Both the position numbers and the translations under genes were made by a program. A DNA stretch of 64,000 bases, from the NCBI RefSeq assembly GCF_019925205.1, contig NC_083568.1, positions 15,808,393 through 15,872,392 on the forward strand, in the 5' to 3' direction. The DNA comes from Metopolophium dirhodum. Taxonomy: Eukaryota; Arthropoda; Insecta; Hemiptera; Aphididae. This document shows positions 47,501 to 60,770 of this stretch, in pieces; position 1 is the stretch's first letter; each line of letters begins with the position of its first letter. A model generated the notes under the pieces. That model was not told the DNA's origin. It made no database searches and saw only the letters and a program-made list of their open reading frames with translations.

Positions 47501-49739
47501 TAATGAAAAAATCTAATATTCGAACATTTGAATTATTTCGTTCATGATTTATACCATTGAAGTTTTTCACCCGGGTTTGAACTTTAGTGGCATACTGATT
47601 ACTATTACGCTCATCTGAACATTAAATACTTGCTTAAGAGAAACAACTCGCGTAATATTCGATTATTGTATACATCGACATCTTTAGAAAAGTATTCAGA
47701 TTATCAAAGAAATTACAATTATAGGGGCTGTTTAATACTTAAAAGTTGATAGTAGTGGGTTTACCGATAAAAATAAGGGTGAAAAAAATAAGGCCAATAT
47801 ATATTTTTAGGGCCGAACATGTTTTATCCAAAAAATATTAATACATTTTGAAATAATAATGAGTGCTCATTGTTATAAGAATCATCCTGTACGTAATAAT
47901 AGATATGCTCGTAATTAAAAAGTATGGTTTATAACGATATAGGAATAGAAAACAATTTAAAGATACATATTCACAAGGCTATCATCATTATAAAATGGTA
48001 TTTTAAATTGTATAAGCGTGTTGAGACGTGTTGTTTTATTTTTTTATTTATTAATAAACGACAATGTGTTTATTTATCATACTGACAGTATAATTCAATA
48101 ATTTTAATAATATCATCTAAGGGGTCAATAATGTGTACCTATCTAGTATCTATATTCTATTTATATAATTATATCAATTATTATTAATTTTTATGTACAA
48201 TTATAGACTATAGTACAGAATCAAATAATATGTATGTTGTAATATCTGCACATAATATTATACAATGTGCATACCTACGACCTACCTATTATATTATAAT
48301 TAGATGTGATTATGGATTCAGAGCTGTAGTGTAAGCGTGGAATATGTCTGAGTCGTACATCCATCAGTAATCTCACATGCAAATAATTGTTATTAATTAT
48401 TGGTTGCTACATTACGATCGGCTGATATATTCATTATTAAAAGAATAAATTATACAGTTATTAATATGAGAATATTATTATACTGAAATAGGTACAAATA
48501 AAGATCAAAAAGCCCACATGATAATTATTATTTTGAAACACACTTTTGTAGTCTGTCCGGCTGTATATATATATTATGTTCTGAAGTAGGATATTTTAGT
48601 TATAATAAACGATATAATTTTAGTTTAACCTTGGTATAATATTATTATGTAATAATAATAATATAAGATGTATACGTTGGTTGAAAATGGCGACGGTGAT
48701 TTATGGTTATTAAACAAATCGACAAATTTGTTATTAGAAGTAATCAGTTTGTGATAAATTATTGTAAACTATTTATTTAGTTATAATTTAAATCGATATA
48801 TACTTAATAATAAAATCAAAATATAAATACATATCTATTATAATTATTAAAGTCGCTATTCTAAAATATTTATCGATGTAGAGATAGCTTAAGATAGAAA
48901 ATCTCATCTTAAGTCTTACGAATAATTATAAAAAAACTATTTTAATTAAATAAATATACGAGTACGGAGTACCTACGTGCAATGAATGTGAATGTGAGTT
49001 GATATTCTATTCTATTTAGAGGTTAGGACTTTATCTATTTCTTATTTGATCACTCAAATTTAAGTTTTGGGTTGTTGGGTTTTAAATGATCAAGGTTCTA
49101 CTGTTTTTTAATTAAACAAAAAAGTTGAATGGTTTATATTTTAAAAAAGGGCGTTTTTAATTAACCAAATGTAATCAGGTTCAGTTTAATAATATGTATT
49201 TATTAATAAAAAATAATACAACTTCTTGACTAGTCATGAAAATTCACCTATTCAATTTTGAACCTAACATTTTAAAATTATTTATTCGACTTTGAATATT
49301 AGATACAACGTGCTTAATGTTACCAATTGATCTCTATTTATAAATATGCACCGTACACAGTTTTTTTCACCTATAATAACTAATGATAAAAAAAACGAGT
49401 GGCCCCTCGTACTCTGTATTATAGGTTCGGTATTTTGTCGATTGATATCATTTGATTGTTTATATGACGTACCTATATAATATTATCGAAAAACGGGTCC
49501 GGAAAATCACAAGCTTATCGTTTATTGTACTGTCGAGAGTATTTGAACAAAATCGCTGTCGGCCCGTCCGTTCAGGTATATCATGTTATGTTTAGCATGT
49601 CAGAGTTTATAACGACCATAATGAGACTCGGTGTCAAAATAAATTTTGGAAGTGCACCAATACAACAATAATAATTATTATAATATGATGCCGACCGTTT
49701 TGTGTACATCACAATTCACAATGCATATATACCATGGAG

Positions 49740-50141
49740 GGTGGTCACTGGCTGGTTTAATCAGGGACTGTGGTTGTGGTCATGGCGGGTGGCGGCGGCG
49801 GGTGTGGGCGATGGAAGCGGGTGAGGGGCGTTGCGTGATGTTTCCGGTACAGTTCCTGATGGAGCGGCGGCGGTGGCTGCTACCCGCGTGTGTGCACCGT
49901 CGCCAGTTTTCCCGCAGCTTTCGTGTTGTTCGTTCGTCCGCCGCCGTGTCTGTAGCGCGTCACCAAAAGACATAATATTTTTTACGATAGACTACTCGTG
50001 CCGTCTTTGATTTCCATTTTTACCGTGATACCCGTATATTGTTTAAAATGCATGTCCGAGAAATTTTCTAACGACATGGTTTGTGCGTTGTCCGACGGTA
50101 GTGTTTTGTGATATGCCCAAAGTTAAGTGATTGAGACGGCC
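49740..50141 (+). promoter_or_regulatory. CpG/GC-rich promoter or 5' leader of the gene starting at 50142
   Basis: GGCGGGTGGCGGCGGCGGGT-type sequence from about 49783, then GC-rich leader sequence, leading straight into a signal-peptide exon on the + strand. Frames inside it (for example 49646-49975) are low complexity and lie in 5' leader sequence. Confidence 0.45.
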
Positions 50142-50217
50142 ATGATGTTATGCCGTATCACTATGGCGATGCTGCTGTTGCTGCTGTTTCAACGGACGGC
50201 CATCGCGGATAATTTAG
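50142..50217 (+). CDS. First coding exon of a secreted or membrane protein (rest not found)
   Basis: Starts ATGATG at 50142 and encodes MMLCRITMAMLLLLLFQRTA then IADNL, with one G of a split codon before a donor GTGCCT. The Leu-rich core and small residues before ADNL make a good signal peptide with likely cleavage after IA. It follows a CpG-rich leader, as expected for a gene start. No downstream exon is visible in the next 13.8 kb, so a long first intron is inferred. Family unknown. Confidence 0.55.
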
Positions 50218-53200
50218 GTGCCTAACAATATAATATTATAGTAATTTCAATATTGAATATTAAATTTATGGTTTTTTTCAATATTTTAGATTTTGATTAA
50301 TTCTTGTACACTAACAAAGATGTTCAGAATATTTAATGATTTTCATGAACATAATATTATTATCATATAACAATATACAACCGTTGTCAGACCTCTTGCT
50401 CACAGTATGCAAAATTTTCTTCAACCATAAAAATATGTGTATATATATTCGTAGTTGCACCATTTTTTTTTATAAGGGTATGGTACTATGGTTATGTAAA
50501 TATATATTTATTGTACAATTTTTGAGTATCAATTTAGGGTTTACATGGGTTAGCCAGTCACCCCTGTATTTTCTATTTTACTGTGTTTGCTATATGATAA
50601 ATTGGTATAATGCCACGGTCCACTCTATATCCGGCATAGCCTTTGGTATACTGCAAATCGCAAATGTCGAATAAATATAATATTGTACCTTTACCTATTT
50701 GGTAACTAAATACCTAGATAAATAATAACATAAAACAAAAAGTTCTTTAATATGTTATCACATAAAAAATTTGGTTAGAAAATTGTTTTAGTCCGAGAAA
50801 CGAAGTAGTTAAAAAGTATATCATAACTTGTTTTAAATAGGTAGGTATATTCTTTAAAATGTTTTTGACATATATGCGTTGCAGAAATAACTATGGATAA
50901 ATTTGAACTTGATCACTTTAAGATTTGTGAAAAAAGAACAACGATGGGATTTAATTACTCGAAATTGTATGACATAAATCAATGTTTAGATCAAATTTCA
51001 AAAAAGATTTGAGTGAAGAATGAATTTTTCAAAAGTTATTAAGATTTTGTGAAAAAACTGGTATACTTTAAGTATGGAGAACTCTAAAACTTACATTCCT
51101 TAAGTAGATTCAGTTCTATAAAAGTATAAACTGTTCTCAATTTTAAACGCACGTAGGACCTACATTGTTGGTACTGCACGGCTTATTCACTATTCCTTTT
51201 TACTGCGCCAAAATTAACCATTAGTATTATCTGTTACCTCAAGTATGATGGTAATTTTTTGTATTATGTATATTCTTAACTATTTATTTTATTTTTATTT
51301 ATTCTTCAAGAAGATAATGGGCCCCACTGAACCATATGTACCGGCATTGAATTTTTTACTGACAACGACGCACGCTCATTTGTTATTTTTGTCTATTTTA
51401 TGCGTAATCAAAACCATTAATGTTACAGGTTTATGTTAGAACTTATTGTCATATTATACTTCATAAGTTAGTAAAAAGTAAATTTTTTGTAATATAGGTA
51501 GTTTTTCACTAACCGGTCAATCTAACCTTGGTTTGAATATTCTTTAGGTTGTTTATTTTTAATCAGTACTAATACAATCATTGAAAAATCGGTACAAAAT
51601 TTTAAAATTAAAATACAGAAAAATCCTAAAAAGTTCACGGATCAATGTATCTACTATAATATTATTTTTTCATTCGTAAACTTGATAATAGATAATATAT
51701 AAATTGTAACCAACGACCAACGTTTTAGTTGTACGAATATTATGTTTACGGCATTGCGTACTTACTTCAAGTCTGATGGAGAGAATACAGCGTGCGTGTG
51801 TGTGCGTGTTCGTGTGTGTATACTGGCGTCTTCACAAGTAATTATTTACTTTGGTAAAGTATATATTAAGTAAATCACCTATGTTGTTGTATCATTAGGT
51901 TTTAATATTATTTGTTTTGGTTTTATAGATAGCCAGGCACCTAGTCCCTAGTTGGCACTTAGCTCAATCGATTGTCATTACATTTAATCGTAATGTGTAT
52001 TGTTTTAAAATACTGACAAATTTCTAGTGCGCATGTAAAAAGTTTGCGCGTGAACTGTGTACCAATGTGTACGAATAAAGAATTAATGCTTGGACCAATA
52101 AATTGTCCAGTCCAATGGCTATGTGTGGGTGTGACACTTACCGTGGTCGCGGTGTATTAGATATGTACATATAATTGGTAATTTTCTTTCTTCCATATAC
52201 GCAATCGTGTGTTTTGATTAGATGATCGACTTTTGGTTGCTCTACAATTTTCTGTGACCTATTTGATTTTTAGGTTTTCAGTGGGGAGCGAGCAAGCTAT
52301 TGATTTTACAATATGTGTTTTCGGAAAACACTTTTTGGGGAAGTGAATTTGCTTTAGAACTTTTAAATGGCAATCTTTCGATGGGAAATTGATTTTAAAT
52401 TGTGGGCAATGTAATTTACACAATTTTCGTATCATATATTATTCTTGGAAAAATCAGCATAATATAATAAACAGACGTTGAACAGTTATCATGAATTTTT
52501 AACTATTATTCCTGAATTGTCACTATATATAATGTACGTATTATTTTAACCAGCGTAAAGCAATGATTATTAATAGTCACATAAAATTTAAATTGATTAA
52601 TATTAATATTTTAGTTCTGTACATCATAAATAGCTTTGTTAAAAAAAAAATATGTTAATTTCCAGGCTTACAATTTTTTTACGATAAATTAAAAAAACTG
52701 CTTAATCAACTTGATTCAATATAGTATGGAAAATGTGCAATAATTGCAATTTTAAATTGAATACTTATGATACAAAATTCACCCTAGTGATCCAACTTTT
52801 GTTGCTATTTTCCATGTTACCATTAATTATAAATATCAAATTTAAAAATGGCATTGTCATTATTTTGTTGTGACCACATATATATTATATATTAGGTATA
52901 TTATATTACAACCAGATAGCGGATTCTCTTACAGTCTTACCCGTAGTATAAAATATTAAATTTAGGAAAACAGCTGGCTATACTTATTAAAAGCCCATGT
53001 TCATTGACAAAGACCAAATAATAAATCTCAAAATATTGTGGTTATTAAATGTGTGCGGTTATAATCCTGTATTAGATGTAAAATGTAAACACGAGTTTCT
53101 TTGAGAAAAGCATTTTCCGTTTTCCAGATTTTAATATGAATGACAAGTCCGCCTATTTAGTTGTATGCTTGTGGTTGGGAGAGTAGCGTAACCTACCAAT

Positions 53201-55855
53201 AAAATAATAATTTATTTTGGTAAATTTTAAAAGAAAAACGATGTATAAGAAAAACTATAATGGGTCTCTCTTTTTTTTTTTTATTGATGTAGAGACTTTT
53301 TTATTGGATATGGACATTTAGGTATAACCAAATAAAAATTGTAAGCCAAATTTATAACAGTTCAAAATATTTTTTACTATTAAGTCATGCTACAGTAAAT
53401 TTCTCAGTTCGTAAAAATGTTGTTTTAAATTTAATTTTAATTTTGAACAAATATTACAATTGTAGGTATGTTTTTTTTGTCGGGTGTAAGACTACTAAAT
53501 AGGTACTAAATTTGGGGAAAATGCAGTGTTTCTAAAAAGATTCTTGTAGCAATGTCATAGATCAAAACTTAATTTAGTTCTTACAACTTATAAAGATTGA
53601 AGTTATAAACGCATTACGTATTATGTAAAAATACATTATTTTAAATGTTTTTCGTTGTTTTAATCAATTTAATTTTTTGAAATAAAAAAAATTGATAATA
53701 TTATTTCATTTTACATGTTGTATTAAAAACTCAGATTATATTTATGGAACAATAATAATTGAATTATATAATATAATTATTAACTATATTGGTTGTATGT
53801 TTAAACTAAATTTAAAGCAATTTTTAAATTACACCATTGTATGAACCAATATTATGTCTAATCAAAAACTCATTAAACTAAAGTTTACATTTTAAAGGTT
53901 GTAAGTATTTAAAATGAAATGTAATTTGCTTAGGTATATAATATGTATTATACACTATGCGTCATTGATATTTAATTCTTAAAATTCTTGATATTGATTT
54001 AAAAACGAATCTATTGATGTAAATACTATAGTAGGTAGTAGGTATACGCGTACCTCTTATACGTTTATTTGGTTTTCGTGTTAAAATTAAATTAGTTTTA
54101 ATTAATTAATTAATTTTGTCACACAAAGTGTGAATATTAAATTCTGCTCAACTACTCATATTCTTAAATTAAGAGTTTTAATTAGAAAAAAAAAAGAAAA
54201 CCTCGAAGATAACATTTTAATGTTCACAAAAACGTCCTTTTGACAATATTATCAACTTACACACTGCATATAGGTTTGACATATTGGAGTGGAAATAGCT
54301 GGTGTATTTTTTTCCTTACTCGTATGCTTATGCCGAGTCGTTATAAAAAGTTTTAACATATCATTACGGTTCTTATTTTAATTAAAGCAAGGCTCAAATT
54401 GTTACCTAGTTATTTTGTTTTAAAATTGTTCTTTGTAATTTATTGTGTGTGTGCCTTGGATTTATAAAGGAATTATGTAGGTAGAATAATTACATATAAC
54501 ACGTTAATGAACCGTAGAACGTTTGTCCGTCGTTAGATTTTTAATTTTCTTTTACTAACTATCTACCTTCCTGAGCTTATTTTTTTATTTTTCTTATTAC
54601 ACGACTTTTGTTTTAAAATATTTTTCTCTCGTCAAAAGTATGTTTGATAATAATTTTAACTTATGAACACTTTTATATTTCTATGAACAAAGATTAAAAT
54701 AAAGTTAGAAAAAAAATGCCAAGACTATAAGTATTGTGTGCTGAAACAACCATAAATATCGTATATCATAAATGTTTTTATCAAACATAACGAACCGGAG
54801 AATTTTCTGAGTGTAGTAAAGTAGTAAAAATAGTTGTAAAAAATGTATTTTGTACGTATGTCACCGAAAGTTCTATGAGGACGAAACCAAACAGAAGCAT
54901 AAAATATGTCTTATTCTAATTGTTAGTTGCATTAAAAAAAATAAATATGATCTCAAATATTCAAATGTATAAACTATAAATACATTAAATAACGTAATCT
55001 TATCATGACGAAATCGAGATTTTCGTTTTTAAGAAATTGAGATTTTTCACTTACGTCCCATCAGATTTTAAAATGTTATTTTGTTTTTTAAATTGCACAA
55101 TTTCTACCCTAATTTCAATGAATTCAGATTGAATAAGTAAATAAAAAGTGACTTGGTACCTTTTGTTATTATGCCTACGAATTACGATATAATTTTGAGT
55201 TACGCAATGTGATGTTTATTGATGATGAAAACGTGAATAGTTTTTAAACTTGTAGAACACAAGGGTTTGAGTTTTATTTATTTCTGCTCTACTATATTAT
55301 ACATATACTGCAGACAATTTATCGTAGTAAACCACTATACATTATTATCAATGTTTTAAGAGATTTATATTATAATAACTAGATTGGTAGGTAATATTTT
55401 AAAGTTATTTGTTTCAAACATTTTTAAAAAATTGTTTTCTAATTGAAACATTTGCATGTCACAGTTAATGTATTGTGTTTCTCATTTCATTTGTATAGAT
55501 TGAAAAGTAAGCGTGGATGTAATGAGGTGCATAATGCGTTAAGCTATTTTGTAAATTTTCGGGAGATATCGAAGAGATTGTAAAAAAAAACTTTAAAACG
55601 TACTATTACATGTATTAACGTGTTCTGCTTATTTATTTTGTATTGTTTTCCGTGTCTCGTTTTAAACTTGAACTTTACAGTTAACCTTTATATACGAAAA
55701 CGGGTTTTCTCCAGTGTGGCATTCCATTTGTCGTTTTGTTAGATTGTCATTCGTTGAAAAGAATTCATGACTTACAGCTGCTCATGAAAATGGATTTTAT
55801 CCTGCGTGACTTCTCATGATGTGTGCCGTAATCGTACTAAATACTTCAGTGTTGT
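50218..55855. other. Non-coding stretch, possibly intron 1 of the 50142 gene
   Basis: AT-rich. Frames such as 50336-50674 and 51245-51439 are Phe/Tyr/Ile-rich and look random. A strong - strand donor motif (GTAAGTGT complement at about 52135-52142) has no convincing coding exon beside it. Confidence 0.45.
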
Positions 55856-56107
55856 ATATATCGCCCGCCGCAGCTGCAAAGAAGGTCGTATCCCTGTTTT
55901 CACAAATTTTTTTTTTCAAGTTGTCATATCTGTTTTATGTAATTCCCGCGAGACTGATAGTAGTATAAAACAATCAAAGACGTTATATACAATAAAATGC
56001 AGTTACTACCGTCTTCGCGGGAACTACAAAGAAAAAGTTATGACAACTTGAAAAAAAAAATTGTGAAAACAGAGATACGACCTTCTTTGCTGCGGCGGGC
56101 GATATAT
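55856..56107. mobile_element. Foldback MITE (252 bp)
   Basis: The left arm ATATATCGCCCGCCGCAGC... (GCAAAGAAGGTCGTATC, CTGTTTTCACAA, CAAGTTGTCAT) is nearly the exact reverse complement of the right arm over about 67 bp. The middle also pairs (AATTCCCGCGAGACTGATAG against CTACCGTCTTCGCGGGAACT), so the whole element can form one hairpin. Flanked by AT/TA; the frame 55806-56051 crosses it and is not a gene. Confidence 0.85.
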
Positions 56108-59100
56108 TCTGAAAAATGTGACAATTGAATTGGTTTTTCTTATTATTAAAATATGACGTTACTTGTCAAGTCTATTCTATAAAAGCGAATTCGCAAGTGC
56201 CGAAAAGTAGACGAACGTTCGTTATTTTTATACCACATATACCTAGGTATAATGTGTTTAAACAGTACCGTTCAAATCATTTGTGGTACAAGACAGACCA
56301 GTAATACTGCAGCAGTAGTATTAGTGCGTGGTCCTTGCGGCACCAGTTGTGTTTAGAAACGTGTACAATTTAAAAGGTGCGTTTCTTAATGGGGTGCGTG
56401 TGCCAAGTATAGATCAAAAAAGTATGTATATATTATTATGAATCAACCGTCTACATGTGCGTCACGTGAACTCCATATTTCTGAACCATATGGCGGTCCC
56501 TTCCGCAGTTTCACCGAAATGTAAGCCGCCGGTTCGTACTGGACCCTCATGTCAGGTATTAAAGACATTATTTTCAAACATATTGTAATAAGAACATAAT
56601 ATTCAATAAAAACTATGGGTAGGTACGTCATTATCTGTATTATTTAAAAAAAAATTATAATATTGTATAATTTTACAAATACAATAGAATAAAAATTGTA
56701 TTTAACAAAATATAGGTACCTACATGAATCATGATTCATGATTGAATGATCTAAGATTCAATAATTATAAAAAAAAATGTATCGTTTAGTTTTCATTTGT
56801 TTCAAACATTTTGTATTTCCGTCTTATTTGTATCTACGTAAAATAATATCTATAGTTTTATATTTCGTCTAGTTTCTTGGAAAGATTTAATATTTTGATA
56901 TTGTTGCATAATATTTTTATATACATTGTAAACAAATAATTTTAAATTGCACAAGAATTTATTTTTCAATATTATGTAAATGCAAAAGCCAAAAATTATT
57001 CTTTAATGGCCTTAGTCGATTGTAAAAATATTCCCTTAAAATATATTGTGATTTGTGAGACATCTTCATGTCCGTATATTATGTGCTAACACAATGCATT
57101 TTAAGGAAAATAAACCTAATGTCAAGTGTAGGGAAGAAATATGTTTTTTTATGTTTTGGAAAATTGTGTATGAGCTTTTGTAAAATACTTAAAATAAAAT
57201 ACTATGCAATATAAATGAAAACTAACAACGATATACAATCAATGAGTATAATTTGAGTAATACTAACAGCCTAACCTTAGAGACTGTTTGAGGATTCACC
57301 TAGTTTGATTGATATTATTTAAATATAATATTCTCTGAATACTTTAAATTTAACTCGTCATTGTGTACTTTAATGTGGGTAACAACAATGATAATTGGCA
57401 TTCTTGAAACGTAATCGGGACGTTTATGCGTCATTCAGTTTCACAGGATTTTTTTTCTTGTATTTTTTCTAACTAGGAGCTTTTTTGTGTCAAGGGGTGT
57501 ACCGTAAGTCCGTAACCATTAGTGGTATTATTCCACACCGAGTTTTATTTGTTTTTTGAATATCAAATAAATTTCCGTTAAAACCCTCTCTTTTTCTTTT
57601 TACATTGTCAATACAAATTATTTTGATTGATTGAATAATTCTTCTCTTAAGTTGAAAAATAATACACGTGTTAATTTATATTATAAAATTAATGTTTGGA
57701 ATTTTTTACTCACATACTTTTATTATTTTAATGATAACGTATAAAAACGTAATTTAAATTAATTAAATCTTTTCAGACATTTTTCTAATAATTTAATATG
57801 TCGTGTGTTGTTTTAAAAATTTTATCTTCACCTTTTTTTCTCGAAAAGTTGAATTACGGGTGCAATTCTAACAACCATTTGCTTGTCTTTTGTTAGTAAT
57901 TATTTTGAAATTAGTGAAGACTGATTTAGTACATACCTAACCGAGGTCAACTGTAGGGTATGTTTTTTCACTTGTTTTATCTTCATGGATTATTTAATTT
58001 TGGGGTGAATAAAACAATACCTAATTTTTTTCGTAAGGTTTAGACAAATGAGGTTATGATAGTTTTATGATAATTTAAAAATATTTTTTTAAATAGTATT
58101 TTTTTACAGTGAAAATGAATAAAAACTATTAATGTACCTACCTAACTTATTTATTATTTTCCGAGCCTATAGTGTCAGTAAATACTATATATTTAGTAAT
58201 CTAATAAAAAGCATATTTCGAAAAATAATGTGTAACACTATCGTTTCATATAATAATATATAATAAATGGAGTTTTTTAAGTCAAAATTCTACGAATTTA
58301 AGATTTTTTCAAGTTATATTTGGACTCAAATTTAATAAAATGTGGTATTCATGATTTAAATTGTTGTGTCTTGTTAAGTGTAACATTACCTATAGATGTT
58401 TTGTATTGGATGCTGTTTTGAGAATACTTTTTAGATTATTGAAAGATTGATTAATTGATTCAGTAAATAAAAAAAATTTTAACATAATTAAAAATTAAAT
58501 TAAAATTAAAATTTATAATCAGTGAAAAATATGAACTATACAATTAGTAAAATTTAATTATTTTTTATTTTATTCCAAAAAATATAAGTAAATAAAATTT
58601 CTTAGAATTTTTAAAATTTGAATTCAGTATAGTGGAATTGATTAAATTCATTAACAATTATATAGGTAGTAGGTATTGATTTATTATGCATTGGAGTTTA
58701 ATATAGTAAGAATTTTAATTTTAGAATAAAAGCTCAATTTTGATTTGTGTTTTAATAATATTAGGAACTTTTAGATATTCACTTTCAATAATCTAAATTA
58801 TAGAATAACTTTCATTTTATTATAGGTATTTTAGGGTACATTAACATTATATACACTTTATATTACCATATTTCTATATAATATTTGTAATTGAAACATC
58901 AACTTTATAAAAGCAATTTTTATAAACTTAAGAAAAGTCAAAATTATTAACACAATATTCCTCAATTTCATTATTTATCTAAATATGTATTAAATAACAT
59001 TTTTTTTACGTTATATAGGTACAAAAAACAAACGTTCAGCTATTTGTTCTTTAACTCCTACACTCGAGACGAAAAATTTTCATTTATAAATAGGTTATTG

Positions 59101-59949
59101 TTGACTTTAAGCCAAGACTATAATAGACAGTATTGTTGTACACGATGAATTGTTGTATATTTTTAACTGGCAAGCACAATTACATAACTCATTTTTTAAA
59201 AATCTTTTGCTGTATTAGTTTATTACTATATTATAATTATTTGGGGAAACAAGTTAAATTATATATACAGTTTTGGTACATATACGAAATATAAGAAAAT
59301 TTTGTTTTCTTAATTTATTTTAATATATTTTGATGTATCTATCCGCTATCGCTATTATTAATTGTTCCATAACATTCGAATATAGCTATATTAAATGAGT
59401 AGGTACCTATTAAATAGTGTCTATATTATACAAAGTTGAATTCATTAAATTCGCATTAATTACTAAAATAATTTTACTAATGTTTAATATTGACAAAAAT
59501 AAATCAAATGATACATTTGTGTCACGTTGTCTAGGTAAATAAATTAAAATATATCCAAGTAAATCGTCACAGTTTTATTACAAAATACCAATTACTCATA
59601 TTATTGAACTCAACACATTCATTTAAATTATGAATTGATTCAAACTGTTGGTTAATACTTTCTGTGTTAGGTACTATCTGTAACTTGCATTTTGTGTATT
59701 TAGAGCAAAGTTCCAGAGCCTGAAATTAGATAATTGACTGATTTACTCATACCTAAGTCATTGTATTAAACACATAATATAGGTGACATTATACAAAATG
59801 TGAATTTTAATAAAAAAAAAATTCAAAAGTTTAACAAAATATTTTGATAATTTCAATAATATAGTGTGAATGTGACCACAAACGAGTTAAATTTCTTTTG
59901 TTTGATATATTTTGGTAATATTATTGTCATAATACGGTTGTACTTATAT
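56108..59949. other. Non-coding stretch with one GC-richer patch
   Basis: A patch at 56436-56570 is open on both strands (for example MRVQYEPAAYISVKLRKGPP on the -), without secure splice sites. The rest is AT-rich with no recognised feature. Confidence 0.4.
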
Positions 59950-59952
59950 AGG

Positions 59953-60770
59953 TAGGGGGACTGGGTACAATTGTAACACGGGCAATAAGTTGTTCAATAT
60001 TGAATATAAAAATCTCAAATAAATTTAACAGTTGGGGCCCCTACAATCATATAGTAATATTATTCCATGATAACAACCGATGTTCTCTCCATAGAGTAAT
60101 TACTCTGTGGTTTCCTTATAAAAATTATAATAACAAGATAACCGTTTGGCAAAAAAATTGAATGTGTTTTTGATAACAGATAGTAAACAAAAATCATACA
60201 TTTACTATTTGAGTACAGATTTTTAATTATATGTTTGGCTGTAGTTATTTTGATATACACCAAAAGTGGTGTAGTTTTTGTTGGTTCTGGTCTGAATATT
60301 CTAACTAGTCAGTATTTTTTCTAATATTTAATCATATAAAAAAAAATTGAATGGGTACAAATGTAGCAGTTACCTTCTGTGTTACACTGTTGAAACTATT
60401 TTATTTTATGTTATTTAAATGAAATTAATATATATATATACATTTATGATAATGATATAAATATTAAATTGTTATATATTTTTTAATAATTTAAAAGTTA
60501 AAAGTTATGTAACTATTTATTATTTGAGATAATCTGTTTACTAAAGTTATATTTTATTTTAATTAAAGGCTATTATGTTATAATTGTTTAACAATTTAAA
60601 AGTCAAAAATTATGATGCTATTTAAGGTAATCTGTTTACCAGAGTTATGTTTCTTTTATTTAAAGGTAACTATTATATTTTATAAGTTTTATAACAATAA
60701 AAAAGTAAAAAAAATATATATGTAACATTTTTCCTTGGTGCCGTTACAATTGTACCCTGTATCAAGTACA
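59953..60770. repeat. Possible transposon remnant with inverted GGGTACAATTGTAAC ends
   Basis: CTGGGTACAATTGTAACACG near 59960 and the complement GTTACAATTGTACCCTGTA near 60744 are inverted. Variants (GGGTACAAATGTAGCAG near 60354) recur inside. No frame and no defined target duplication. Confidence 0.4.

Larger units (their letters stand above)
39893..49740. other. Long stretch without a confident gene
   Basis: AT-rich with CpG-richer patches near 41160-42030 and 44000-44500 that could be promoters or 5' UTRs. A decayed copy of the dispersed repeat lies near 42360-42740. A possible short terminal exon after TTGAATTGCAG at 45570 (NREKDKGD then TAA) is too short to trust. I see no RNA gene. Confidence 0.5.

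Noticed and set aside
49646..49975. 109-codon frame on the + strand
   Set aside because: Spans the GC-rich leader before the exon at 50142; composition explains the openness and no domain is seen.
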